A stretch of DNA of 64,000 nt from G963665815 sp942492065 (lineage in GTDB: Bacteria; Cloacimonadota; Cloacimonadia; Cloacimonadales; JAIOQZ01). The DNA lies in assembly GCA_942492065.1 (NCBI GenBank), contig CALODV010000008.1, positions 1,054,001-1,118,000 on the forward strand, written 5' to 3'. Below the pieces are notes generated by a model. The model ran no database searches. It was not told the origin of the DNA and was given only the letters and a program-made list of their open reading frames with translations. The position numbers were made by a program, and so were the translations under genes. Position 1 is the stretch's first letter. Each line of letters opens with the position of its first letter. This document shows positions 36,132 through 44,562 of this stretch, piece by piece.

Positions 36132-37035
36132 AATCAAACTTGTTATCAGTATTTTATTTCTGGTTTTTATTATATTTCTAATTGATCATCTGGTATCAAT
36201 ACCTCTGAACAGTATGGCGCTTTCAGCTCGTAATGGAAAATACTGTGGGAAATACTTTGCTGCAATTGATTATAAAGCTGACCTGCTTCTCCATGGCAAT
36301 TCAAGAATCTACAAGCAATTAATACCAGACACACTTGAAAAAGTTTTGGATGTATCTGTCTTTAACTCCGGGCTGAACGGTATAAGTATCTATTCACAAA
36401 ATAGTGCTTTAATGTATATGATTGATAGGGGATACACTCCTGAAAACCTTGTCATGACTGTCAGAAGATCTTCTTGTAATGTTGAGATAGATTCAGGCTT
36501 TGACAAGTTGTCTGTCATTTATGATCACCCAATAATTAAGGAAAGACTCCTGAAGCTGAGTAAGAAGAATAGAATGTATCTAGTATTAAGATCACTGAAG
36601 TATAATTCAAAACTTTTTTATATTCTAAAAGAGAAGTTCTTAGCTCGAGATGTTATGAAAAGCAAAGGTTACGCCCCTATAATTGGCAAGCTTAATCAAG
36701 AAGTGCCAGACACTGTGACCACCCCACATATTTACAAAGAAGAAATAATTGATGAATTCATTCTTACAATGAAAAAATGTAAAGAGCATAACATTAATTT
36801 GATTTTTGTTGATGCTCCAATATTTACTATAGATAAAAATGATTATCCTGAAAAATTCACTCGTAACAGAAAAGAAATGAATATACCCATTCTTGACTAT
36901 AATAATGGTGAATACAATTATCTTAAAAAGCCTGAGTACTTTTACGATGTTTTACATTTGAATGAAGAAGGAGCTGAAAAATTCTCACCAATCCTGGCAG
37001 AGGATTTAAAACGTTATATAAAGCACAAAGATTAA
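36100..37035 (+). CDS. SGNH/AlgX-like periplasmic partner of the MBOAT protein
   Basis: One N-terminal membrane helix (residues ~13-33), then a periplasmic SGNH-type domain: the nucleophile-like block LLLHGNSRIYKQLIP near 62-76 and a C-terminal catalytic-type block YDVLHLNEEGAEKF near 287-300 (Asp/His). It overlaps the MBOAT gene by 32 bases and has AGGAG upstream. Such proteins complete acetyl transfer or hydrolysis on the polymer. Assigned from motifs and neighbourhood. Confidence 0.75.
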   Translation: MIHNSFTSNSKIKLVISILFLVFIIFLIDHLVSIPLNSMALSARNGKYCGKYFAAIDYKADLLLHGNSRIYKQLIPDTLEKVLDVSVFNSGLNGISIYSQNSALMYMIDRGYTPENLVMTVRRSSCNVEIDSGFDKLSVIYDHPIIKERLLKLSKKNRMYLVLRSLKYNSKLFYILKEKFLARDVMKSKGYAPIIGKLNQEVPDTVTTPHIYKEEIIDEFILTMKKCKEHNINLIFVDAPIFTIDKNDYPEKFTRNRKEMNIPILDYNNGEYNYLKKPEYFYDVLHLNEEGAEKFSPILAEDLKRYIKHKD

Positions 37036-37041
37036 CATACA

Positions 37042-37080
37042 AACAGACCACCGATAACTCAGCGGTCTGTTATTTTTATT
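37042..37080 (+). terminator. Intrinsic terminator of the MBOAT operon
   Basis: Stem AACAGACC (37042-37049)/GGTCTGTT (37064-37071) followed by ATTTTTATT. Also lies downstream of hflX on the other strand. Confidence 0.8.
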
Positions 37081-37094
37081 ATCTGTTAGTAAAA

Positions 37095-38345
37095 CTACTT
37101 CTCCAGTACAAATCTCTCGAAGTGATAGAAGTCTTCTCTGTTAATTTCCGAAACAACCTTTACACCATCCTCAACATAGTCCAGACTGATCACCTTTCCC
37201 AGTTCATGCAAGCTGGAAAGGCTTCCGGCATCTTCATGAGGAATAAAGAGCTCATAACGTCCAATTGTGTGAATAGTCTCATCTATTCTCTCCAACAGAA
37301 CATCTATATTCATGCTATATTTCGCGGAAATCATTACAGATTCCTTTTCAACCACATACGATGAAACTGCATCCATTTTGTTGTAGACTTTCAGCGTAGG
37401 TTTCTCATCAGCTCCAATCTGACTGAGAACATTCTCCACCTCTTTTATCTGATGAGCACAATATGGGCTGGCAAAATCTATCACATGGACAAGCAGATCT
37501 GCATCAAGAACATCTTTCAGAGTTGCTCTGAACGATGCTACAAGGTGGTGAGGTAATCTGGAAATGAAACCAACGGTATCTGAGATTACAACTTCGTTGC
37601 CACGTCCGATAACAATTGATCTTGCCGTTGAATCCAGAGTGGCAAACAGTTTATCCTCAGAAAGAACTCCAGCTGATGTGAGCGTGTTAAACAGAGTTGA
37701 TTTCCCGGCATTAGTATAACCTACAAGACAAATCTTCTTAGTATTGTTACGTCTCTGCACCTGTGTGTTCTTCTGGATCATTATCTTTTCCAGCATCCTA
37801 TTGATTCGCTTAATCTCCAGACGAAGATTCCTGCGGTCAACCTCAATCTGAGTCTCCCCCATACCTCTGGCAGCTTGTCCGGAACCTTTACTTCTCGCAG
37901 CAACTCTCTGCTTTCTGAAATGACTCCAGAGATTTCTGAGCCTCGGCAGCTGATAGTTAAGTTCAGCAAGTCTCACCTGAAGCCGGGCTTCTCTGGACTT
38001 GGCATGATCATTAAAAATACTGAGAATGATTTCCGTCCTGTCTATCACAATTTTATCAAGCATTTTCGCGACGTTTCTGGATTGAGACGGAGATAAGTCG
38101 CAGTCGAAAATAACTAACTCAACCTCTTCATATTCATCTCTTATCTGTTCCAGAATCCCCTTACCCACATATGTTGCGGAGTCGGGAGAGGAACGCTTCT
38201 GGACAATCTTTTCAATTACGTTTATTTCTGCTGTATCAGCAAGTCGAACAATCTCTACGAGTGATTCACTAAATACTTTTTCATCTGAGCCTTTAATCAT
38301 GACACTTACAACTACTGCATCATTATTATACTTTTTTTCTGACAT
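37095..38345 (-). CDS. hflX: GTPase HflX
   Basis: Ribosome-associated GTPase that splits stalled or stressed 70S ribosomes. The N-terminal HflX domain (EVELVIFDCDLSPSQSRN near 76-92, RLQVRLAELNYQLPRL near 140) is followed by the G domain: G1 GYTNAGKST near 210, DTVGF near 258, and a C-terminal NKMD. 416 residues is typical. Strong AAGGAGG before the ATG. The leader carries a short ORF and an intrinsic terminator, suggesting conditional expression. Confidence 0.92.
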   Translation of the reverse strand: MSEKKYNNDAVVVSVMIKGSDEKVFSESLVEIVRLADTAEINVIEKIVQKRSSPDSATYVGKGILEQIRDEYEEVELVIFDCDLSPSQSRNVAKMLDKIVIDRTEIILSIFNDHAKSREARLQVRLAELNYQLPRLRNLWSHFRKQRVAARSKGSGQAARGMGETQIEVDRRNLRLEIKRINRMLEKIMIQKNTQVQRRNNTKKICLVGYTNAGKSTLFNTLTSAGVLSEDKLFATLDSTARSIVIGRGNEVVISDTVGFISRLPHHLVASFRATLKDVLDADLLVHVIDFASPYCAHQIKEVENVLSQIGADEKPTLKVYNKMDAVSSYVVEKESVMISAKYSMNIDVLLERIDETIHTIGRYELFIPHEDAGSLSSLHELGKVISLDYVEDGVKVVSEINREDFYHFERFVLEK

Positions 38346-38388
38346 TCTTCCTCCTTATTTCCTTTGCTCGAAATCTGACCAAACCCAC

Positions 38389-38413
38389 AAAAAAACCCGA
38401 ACTAAGTCCGGGT
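38389..38413 (-). terminator. Intrinsic terminator inside the hflX leader
   Basis: Hairpin ACCCG(A)ACT.../AGT(C)CGGGT at 38395-38413 followed on the minus strand by seven T. It lies about 45 bases before the hflX start, between the leader ORF and hflX. Confidence 0.78.
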
Positions 38414-38456
38414 ATAAAATTTATATTACAGGACCAGCCATATCTGATTTCGAACA

Positions 38457-38494
38457 GACTGACCCTAATTTAAGTTTGTTTTGTAAGATCAGCC
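38457..38494 (-). promoter_or_regulatory. Alternative helix in the hflX leader
   Basis: On the transcript, GGCTGATC (38494-38487) can pair with GGTCAGTC (38464-38457), eight pairs with two G-U. Its first arm can also pair with GATCAG in the leader ORF (38527-38522), so the two helices exclude each other. Confidence 0.35.
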
Positions 38495-38499
38495 TTTAA

Positions 38500-38529
38500 T
38501 TATTTGCGTAATCTTTCTGTTCTGATCAT
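38500..38529 (-). CDS. Short upstream ORF (MIRTERLRK) in the hflX leader
   Basis: ATG at 38529 with a good GAGAGGTG Shine-Dalgarno, nine codons and TAA. It sits between promoter and terminator, the position of a leader peptide in ribosome-mediated attenuation. Confidence 0.5.
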   Translation of the reverse strand: MIRTERLRK

Positions 38530-38570
38530 GTTTTCACCTCTCATTTTATTTTAGTACCTCAAAGTTAATC

Positions 38571-38599
38571 ATTATATGTTACATGTCAAGAATAATCAA
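38571..38599 (-). promoter_or_regulatory. Promoter of the hflX leader
   Basis: -10 TATAAT (38576-38571), 17-bp spacer, -35 TTGATT (38599-38594), about 35 bases upstream of the leader ORF. Confidence 0.6.
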
Positions 38600-38751
38600 T
38601 ATGTTATTGCTTAATAGTCACTAAATAGATGGAATCATATTTGATGAAAATCGGATTTATTCGATTTGTAGAACGTTGTTGTACGTCATATAATTAGATC
38701 AAAGTTTATGCATTTCAAATAATATGAGTACGGTTAAATCCGGTTCTATCC

Positions 38752-38779
38752 TTGACATATAATCTACAATGAATAAGAT
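38752..38779 (+). promoter_or_regulatory. Promoter of the methyltransferase gene
   Basis: TTGACA (38752-38757), 16-bp spacer, TAAGAT (38774-38779). Confidence 0.55.
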
Positions 38780-38804
38780 ACGAAAAAATAATTAGTGAGG
38801 ACTC

Positions 38805-39497
38805 ATGCCTTCCAGAAGAGAAATATACAAACATTACGCTGTTGAATACGATGAGTTGGTTAATAATGAGGATTTTCGTAGTAACCTGAGTAATTTTCTA
38901 TTAAGTAATATCGACTTCTCAGGTAAAACGGTTATAGAGCTTGGAGCAGGAACCGGTAGATTGACATATATTTATGCAGATTCAGCTAAAACAATACAGC
39001 TATATGATAACTCTGCTCACATGCTGGACAAGGCAAGAGTGAATCTGGAACAATATAGCGATAAGATAAGTTTTGGCATATGTGATAATACAGAAATATC
39101 ATCTTTAAGCATGCAGGCGGATATTGTAATTGAAGGATGGAGCTTTGGTCATGTTGTGAATGACAATGAGGATAAACTCAATCAAACAATAGAAAAAATG
39201 CTATCTGAATGCAGAAAACTGCTCAAACCAAAAGGAAAAATTATAATCATTGAAACTCTCGGAACAAACAGGGAAAACCCGGAACCAACATCTCCAAATA
39301 TGAAAATGCTATTCGAATATCTGGAAAACCATGGTTTTATCAGGCATATCCTGAGAACTGACTATAGATTCTCTTCCAATGAGGAAGCTAAACGCGTTAC
39401 AGGATTCTTCTTTGGTCAAAGCTTTGCAGAACAACTTGAGTTCGTAGAGGCTGGAGTAGTAAAAGAATATACAGGCATCTGGATTTATGAATCTTGA
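38805..39497 (+). CDS. SAM-dependent methyltransferase
   Basis: A 230-residue class I methyltransferase. Motif I VIELGAGTGRLTYI near residue 43, an acidic end of strand 2 near LYDNS and KPKGKIIIIETLG near 145 fit the fold. The start follows GTGAGG. The substrate is unknown; no obvious operon partners except the small membrane ORFs downstream. Similar proteins are common housekeeping methylases or resistance-type enzymes. Confidence 0.75.
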   Translation: MPSRREIYKHYAVEYDELVNNEDFRSNLSNFLLSNIDFSGKTVIELGAGTGRLTYIYADSAKTIQLYDNSAHMLDKARVNLEQYSDKISFGICDNTEISSLSMQADIVIEGWSFGHVVNDNEDKLNQTIEKMLSECRKLLKPKGKIIIIETLGTNRENPEPTSPNMKMLFEYLENHGFIRHILRTDYRFSSNEEAKRVTGFFFGQSFAEQLEFVEAGVVKEYTGIWIYES

Positions 39498-39530
39498 TAA
39501 TGCTCGTACAGTTATGGATAAGGTTTAAAT

Positions 39531-39943
39531 ATGTTTGAGTTTTATGAATCAGTTTTTCGAGGCAGAAGAGAAGCAGGTACGTCTTTCTTAATAATAATCT
39601 TTGTATTTATCTTGCTGTTGTATTGACTCTGCTTCAGGATATCAAGCTGGCAAGATACATAAGAAAGATCAATTCTAAATCATCTATTGGAGCTGCCGTA
39701 TCAGCTTACAGGATTCCTTCCGAATATATTTCTGAAATTATTAAGAAAAGCAACTTTAAGCTGTCAGATACACTTGAATATCATAATGTCAAGAGAATAG
39801 ACTTCAAAGAACACCCTTATGCAAAGCATCCAAACAAGAATTTGCAGTTTATGAAACTGATTATTGCCGTAACGCAACTTGTTTATCTTCTAAGGTTTCT
39901 GTTCAAATCAAATAAAGACTATATCAAAGAGAACTCTTATTGA
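39531..39943 (+). pseudogene. Small membrane protein gene interrupted by an apparent frameshift
   Basis: ATG at 39531 encodes a 31-residue ORF ending in a hydrophobic run (FLIIIFVFILLLY) at TGA 39624-39626. Overlapping it in another frame, the segment from TTG 39623 continues the same theme (LTLLQDIKLARYIRKIN) for 106 codons to 39943. Joined, they make one membrane helix followed by a basic cytoplasmic domain, so a one-base loss at 39620-39626 is likely, from mutation or sequencing error. Function unknown. Confidence 0.5.
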
Positions 39944-40592
39944 GTTTTACGGTCATTTTTTCCATATAGGTTATGAGCATCAGAAAAAAGGTTGAGAGAA
40001 ATGACAGCATACCGAGGGTTTCCAGAATTTCTTCAACAAATTGCTCTGCTCGCTGAAAGGGCATGCTGCAATTGTGAACATCAAAAGAATCCAACAGTAT
40101 AGCGATTCCCGTAAAAGATATTGCTGCGATGAAGAATAGCAATGCTCCCTTTCTTGCTTTTATCATTCTTATGATAAGAGGGAACATAAATGCTGATACT
40201 ATAAATAGGATTATCAGAAGATAATCCCCCGGTGAAGTCCAGAAGAATATTGGAATATCAATATCAGCAGGCGCAAGGAGTTTATCCCTTAGCCTTTCGT
40301 GGATCGCAAAACGTTCATCTAATGTCAGGCAAAGAAATCCCGAAGAGATGACACTCCATACTATCAGCTTTTTCTTTTCTTTTAAGAGATAATTGGCACC
40401 GGCACAAGCTGCTGCTGTAATAAAACAGGAAAACAGCAAAATTGATTCAAACCAGGTCATGGGAGTTCTCTCAAAGATAACATATTCCCACCAGCGGGGA
40501 TACTTTGCCAGAACAAGCAATGTAATAAAAAAAAGTGATGCTGCAAAAATAAATATAATGAAAAAGCGCTCAAGCTTTCTGAAATCAGTCAT
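39924..40592 (-). CDS. Polytopic membrane protein of unknown function
   Basis: Six or more hydrophobic helices in 222 residues. Conserved-looking acidic/histidine motif LTLDERFAIHERLRD near 89-103 and EEILETLGM near 190 could bind metal in the membrane. No family recognised. The start overlaps the end of the hydroxyacid dehydrogenase gene by 8 bases, so the two are coupled. Confidence 0.55.
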   Translation of the reverse strand: MTDFRKLERFFIIFIFAASLFFITLLVLAKYPRWWEYVIFERTPMTWFESILLFSCFITAAACAGANYLLKEKKKLIVWSVISSGFLCLTLDERFAIHERLRDKLLAPADIDIPIFFWTSPGDYLLIILFIVSAFMFPLIIRMIKARKGALLFFIAAISFTGIAILLDSFDVHNCSMPFQRAEQFVEEILETLGMLSFLSTFFLMLITYMEKMTVKLNKSSL

Positions 40593-41658
40593 TTTTTAAT
40601 ACCATGTTTATTGGATTATCTGTATTTAATGCCAGAAGATTATCAGTCCACTGTCGAACTCCCCTTTCAATAGCTTCTGTTGAATACCATGCTGTATGTC
40701 CAGTCTCAATAATTCTGCCATAATCCAGCTTATCCAGATTCACTTCAGTAATAAAGGAATCATCAACAGCGTAACCTGAAAGTCGTTTCTCAAGCAAAGC
40801 TTTCGCGATAGCATTATTGTCCACAAGCTGTGGTCTGGCTGTGTTCACGATTACTGCAGAGTTTTTTACCTTAAATAACTCACTATCTCCAATGATTACA
40901 GGATTGTTCCGTCTGGCTGATGCTATTATAATAATTATATCTGACTGCTGCAGAAGGTCAGATTTTTTTACATATTCTGCTGACTCCGAATGCCTGACAG
41001 CAATATCATGGAAAATGAGCTTGCAATTGAAAGCACTCAGCATAAATGCAATTGTTTTTCCGATTCTACCCATTCCAATGATTCCGATTGTTTTGCCCGA
41101 TATATCCCATCCTCTCACTGATACATATCCGGGAATATGATTTTTCATTTTATCCCTGATTAGATGAAGCCTTCTTCCCATCATCAGAATCAGGGACAGA
41201 GTGTGTTCTGCAACAGTGATTTTAGCATATTCAGGCAGATAACTTAGAACAATCCCTTTAGATCGCAGATAATCAACGTCTACCCACTCATACCCCGTAC
41301 TGAATATAGCGATTCCTTTTAATTCGTAGAGTTTATCAATAATCCCTCTATGAAAGTCTTTTACAGGTCTTCTTGTTATACCAAGATATCTATATCCGCT
41401 GGCAATATCTATAAGTTCATCATCAGATAGTTCTTTTGTGTTCTGACGAAAATCAACCTCGTAGTGCTGTTCAAGTAATTTCTGTTGCTCAAGAGAGAAT
41501 GTCTTTCTTCCTTGTGCTGACAAAATAAGTGCTGCATCTTTGCTCAAAATTCCACCAATAATTTGTTTGATTAATCTTTCTCTATTGTAAATAAAAATGT
41601 CAAGTGTCAAAAAACAATCTAAATGATAATATTCTTTTAGAGCAGCTCTGGAAATCAT
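40585..41658 (-). CDS. D-isomer-specific 2-hydroxyacid dehydrogenase
   Basis: NAD-dependent oxidoreductase of 357 residues. The Rossmann motif GIIGMGRIGKT near residue 188, the arginine region IIIASARRNNP near 245, and the catalytic histidine in ETGHTAWYS near 318 are family features. An N-terminal catalytic-domain half precedes them. The substrate (glycerate-, lactate- or erythronate-type) cannot be told. Coupled to the downstream membrane protein by an overlap. Confidence 0.8.
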   Translation of the reverse strand: MISRAALKEYYHLDCFLTLDIFIYNRERLIKQIIGGILSKDAALILSAQGRKTFSLEQQKLLEQHYEVDFRQNTKELSDDELIDIASGYRYLGITRRPVKDFHRGIIDKLYELKGIAIFSTGYEWVDVDYLRSKGIVLSYLPEYAKITVAEHTLSLILMMGRRLHLIRDKMKNHIPGYVSVRGWDISGKTIGIIGMGRIGKTIAFMLSAFNCKLIFHDIAVRHSESAEYVKKSDLLQQSDIIIIIASARRNNPVIIGDSELFKVKNSAVIVNTARPQLVDNNAIAKALLEKRLSGYAVDDSFITEVNLDKLDYGRIIETGHTAWYSTEAIERGVRQWTDNLLALNTDNPINMVLKND

Positions 41659-41677
41659 GAAAATAAGTCATAAGCAC

Positions 41678-41706
41678 GAAAAGCCTGTCATAAAAACAGG
41701 CTTTTC
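41678..41706 (-). terminator. Terminator of the exonuclease III gene
   Basis: Perfect 11-bp stem GAAAAGCCTGT (41678-41688)/ACAGGCTTTTC (41696-41706). Confidence 0.75.
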
Positions 41707-41762
41707 AAAAGTAGATTTAATTATAAAAAGTGCAGCACTCAGCACAATAATTGTAATTTATG

Positions 41763-42521
41763 TTATATTTCTATTCCAATGGGACAGTGGTCTGAGCCTA
41801 ACACTTCCTGCTGAATAAATGCATCTTTAACAGCACTTTTGAATCTTTCATTCACGAAGAAATAGTCAATTCTCCAGCCTGCGTTCTTCTCTCTTGCTTT
41901 AAATCTGTAAGACCACCATGAATACTGTCCCGGAGACAAATCAAACTCCCTGAATGTATCAACAAAACCATTTTCGATATATTTATCAATCCATTCACGC
42001 TCTATTGGCAAAAATCCTGACCTGTCTTTATTTGCTTTTGGATTCTTCAAATCAATTTCTTTATGGGCAGTATTGTAATCACCGCAAACTATCACATTTT
42101 TACCTTCGTCATCCAGTTTCTTAACAACTTTCAAAAACTGATCATAGAAATCCATTTTGTACTGAAGGCGTTCTTCGCTCATCTGCCCATTTGGGAAATA
42201 TATATTATACAGTATGAAGTCCTTATATTCGAGTCTCAAAATCCGTCCTTCACTGTCAAAACGATCTTCTTCAATACTGTTACTCACCGAGAGAGGTTGT
42301 TCCTTAGTGAAAACAGCAACACCTGAATAGCCTTTTTTTTCTGCGTAACTCCAATATTTATGGTATCCTTCAATTGCGAACACTTCTTCAGGGATCTGTT
42401 CTTCCTGAAGCTTTGTCTCCTGAAGGCAGAGTATGTCGGGTGATTCCTCTTTTATATAATCCAGAAAGTTCTTTTTTATAACGGCTCTGAGTCCGTTAAC
42501 ATTCCATGATATGATTCTCAT
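41763..42521 (-). CDS. xth: Exodeoxyribonuclease III
   Basis: AP endonuclease/3'-5' exonuclease of the EEP fold, 252 residues. Seen: ISWNVNGLRA at the start, CLQETKLQ with the catalytic glutamate near residue 36, CGDYNTAHKEID near 147 and GSDHCPIGIEI at the C-terminus. Lies next to nth, so the two base-excision-repair genes are clustered. Confidence 0.94.
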   Translation of the reverse strand: MRIISWNVNGLRAVIKKNFLDYIKEESPDILCLQETKLQEEQIPEEVFAIEGYHKYWSYAEKKGYSGVAVFTKEQPLSVSNSIEEDRFDSEGRILRLEYKDFILYNIYFPNGQMSEERLQYKMDFYDQFLKVVKKLDDEGKNVIVCGDYNTAHKEIDLKNPKANKDRSGFLPIEREWIDKYIENGFVDTFREFDLSPGQYSWWSYRFKAREKNAGWRIDYFFVNERFKSAVKDAFIQQEVLGSDHCPIGIEI

Positions 42522-42540
42522 AATTCCTCGTTTATTGTTT

Positions 42541-43206
42541 TCATTTCTTAGCGTGTTTAGTTTTTACATCAATCCTGTTGCATTGATCATAAATTATACA
42601 ACGATTACACTCTGGGTTAATTGGCTTACAAAGTCTCTGGCCGTATGACACGAAGAAGGAGTTGAACTTTACCCAGTATTTCTCCGGCATTTTTTTTCTC
42701 AGAGCCATTTCAGACTCAAGAGGTGTCTTAGTTTTTATATAACCAAGCCTGTTCATTATTCTGTGAACATGAATGTCAACGCACACAGCAGGTTTTTGGA
42801 AGGCAACAGCAACAACAAGATTGGCTGTCTTCCTCCCAACTCCCGGAAGCTCAACCAGCTCATCTACAGTATCCGGTATTACTCCATCATAAAGTTCATC
42901 CAGTACATCTGGCAGTTTTTTCAGGTAAGATGCTTTATTTTTGTAAAAGCCAATAGGGAAAATCAATTCCCTGATCTGTTCTTCCGAATAGTCATTAAAA
43001 TCTTTATAAGTATTGATTTTTTTGAACAGTCTTTCGCATACCTCGGCAGTAGTCTGATCCTTAGTTCTGGCACTGAGAATTGTTGCAATCAGAACTTTGA
43101 ACGGATCCTGTGTCTGAATCTGAATCAAATCAACAACAGGAGCAGCTACTTTTACGAAATCTGTTTCCAGGGTTTTGTATACTTTGTCTATATTAACTTT
43201 TTTCAT
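42541..43206 (-). CDS. nth: Endonuclease III
   Basis: DNA glycosylase/AP lyase for oxidised pyrimidines. The helix-hairpin-helix LPGVGRKTANLV near residues 117-128 carries the catalytic lysine, AVCVDIHVHRI supplies the catalytic aspartate, and the C-terminal [4Fe-4S] loop is CKPINPECNRCIIYDQC. 221 residues is the expected size. Its stop is 19 bases upstream of xth. Confidence 0.95.
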   Translation of the reverse strand: MKKVNIDKVYKTLETDFVKVAAPVVDLIQIQTQDPFKVLIATILSARTKDQTTAEVCERLFKKINTYKDFNDYSEEQIRELIFPIGFYKNKASYLKKLPDVLDELYDGVIPDTVDELVELPGVGRKTANLVVAVAFQKPAVCVDIHVHRIMNRLGYIKTKTPLESEMALRKKMPEKYWVKFNSFFVSYGQRLCKPINPECNRCIIYDQCNRIDVKTKHAKK

Positions 43207-43313
43207 ATTGAAAGAATATCAAATCATTTTGCAATGTCAACAATTTTGTTGTTATTATAAAATTTTTCGTTTCATATTTGCAATTTCCTCATTTTCGATC
43301 AAAGTGGACAAAA

Positions 43314-44261
43314 TTATTTCAATGACACAGGAATGTTTCTGAACTCGTACTTTTCTTTAGTGTTTCCACTCAAAATTTGCAGGAGCAGGATTTTGTTAAT
43401 TTCCGGATCAACTTTTTCAAACACAAGTGTCATTTCAGCAGAACATCCTGCAATAATCTTCTTAGACGCACAATCGTACTGACTGAGCCCTTTTATTTTA
43501 GTGGTGTTGTTTCCGAATTTTACCGAGGATATGATAACCTCATTACTGTTCTGATCAAATACTTTAGTATTGTACTGCCACCCATAAGTAACTTCGAATA
43601 GAATATCATCCTTTCCCAGATTTGTGATTTCAAAATCACAATAGAGTGTTCTATCTTTGACTTCAGCCTGTAAAAGCTTTATCTTAAGATCGTTTCTTTC
43701 AATTTCCTTAAAATAGTTTTCTTTTTTCTGCAGCTGTTCTGTCGTACTAACAGCTGCTCCCAACATACAAAGTAAGTCATTATCCTTAATCACTGAAGCA
43801 GAAGCTGCTGAAAGCACCTTTCCAGATTTTGTTGAAATTACTCTGGCGTTAATTCTTATGTACTTGCCAACAACAGTTATTGTTCCGGTAATAATAGCAT
43901 CAGCTCCAAGAATATTACCTATTGAGACGGCAGTCTGCTCATCAATAAATCCACTAAGTCCAAGATTCTGTTCTTTCAAGATCTTCTTAAGCATCTGCCT
44001 TTCAACAATCTCCAATTTACTTTTTTTATACAGTTTTGTTGTAAGTTCTTCTGCAATAAACATACCTAATTCTGAGATATTTCCTTTCACATCAGTAAAC
44101 TCAGTTATTGCAGCAGCCTGATTTTCGTTTTGTAATGTATTGATGATATTTTCAGCAATCGCGTCAAGTTGAACATCAAGATCATTTATAATTGCATTTT
44201 CATTAACAGCAGTAGTACACGCTGAAAGCACAATTATAAGAATCAATATCATATACTTCAT
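43314..44261 (-). CDS. CsgG/FlgO-like lipoprotein
   Basis: Starts at the ATG preceded by AAGGA; a longer open frame upstream lacks a ribosome binding site. Lipobox LSACT near residue 13 marks a lipoprotein. Residues ~30-170 (ITEFTDVKGNISELGMFIAEELTTKL, EIVERQMLKKILKEQ, GADAIITGTITVVGKYIRINARVIS) are the CsgG/FlgO/TolB-like fold. The C-terminal ~110 residues form a beta-sandwich-like domain. Role in secretion or envelope assembly is likely but unknown. Confidence 0.75.
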   Translation of the reverse strand: MKYMILILIIVLSACTTAVNENAIINDLDVQLDAIAENIINTLQNENQAAAITEFTDVKGNISELGMFIAEELTTKLYKKSKLEIVERQMLKKILKEQNLGLSGFIDEQTAVSIGNILGADAIITGTITVVGKYIRINARVISTKSGKVLSAASASVIKDNDLLCMLGAAVSTTEQLQKKENYFKEIERNDLKIKLLQAEVKDRTLYCDFEITNLGKDDILFEVTYGWQYNTKVFDQNSNEVIISSVKFGNNTTKIKGLSQYDCASKKIIAGCSAEMTLVFEKVDPEINKILLLQILSGNTKEKYEFRNIPVSLK

Positions 44262-44271
44262 AAGTAATTCC

Positions 44272-44562
44272 TTATTTATAAAACACATAGTTTCTGAGGA
44301 ATGCATTAAATACAATAAATGGAGATAGCACAAATATATACATAATAACAGAGGTCGGAACTCCAATCTTAAAAGCCAATCCAACAGCTATCATGGGATT
44401 CAGTACAAATGAATTCTCACTTCTACCACTGCTGAAGGTTGTCTTTACATCCCAACCAATAGGTTGATTATTTATCATTAGATCATTAATCCTATAATAC
44501 AATCCGAAGAAAAAGTTCGAAAGCAGACCAGTTACCGGCTTTCTTTCTTTTTCTCTTTTCAA
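44272..44562 (-). CDS. Membrane-protein fragment, likely frameshifted 3' part
   Basis: Starts at TTG without a ribosome binding site and overlaps the preceding ORF by 71 bases. The start region KREKERKPVTGLLSNFFFGLYYRINDL continues naturally from the upstream ORF's basic tail through an A-rich tract (44540-44562). Contains a second hydrophobic stretch near the end. Probably the true C-terminus of the gene 44492-45229 after a one-base frameshift, or a separate small membrane protein. Confidence 0.45.
   Translation of the reverse strand: MKREKERKPVTGLLSNFFFGLYYRINDLMINNQPIGWDVKTTFSSGRSENSFVLNPMIAVGLAFKIGVPTSVIMYIFVLSPFIVFNAFLRNYVFYK

Larger units (their letters stand above)
38346..38804. other. 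Divergent region with hflX leader and methyltransferase promoter
   Basis: Minus-strand side holds the hflX promoter, leader ORF, two alternative helices and terminator (see separate entries). Plus-strand side holds the promoter of the methyltransferase gene. No further gene. Confidence 0.6.
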
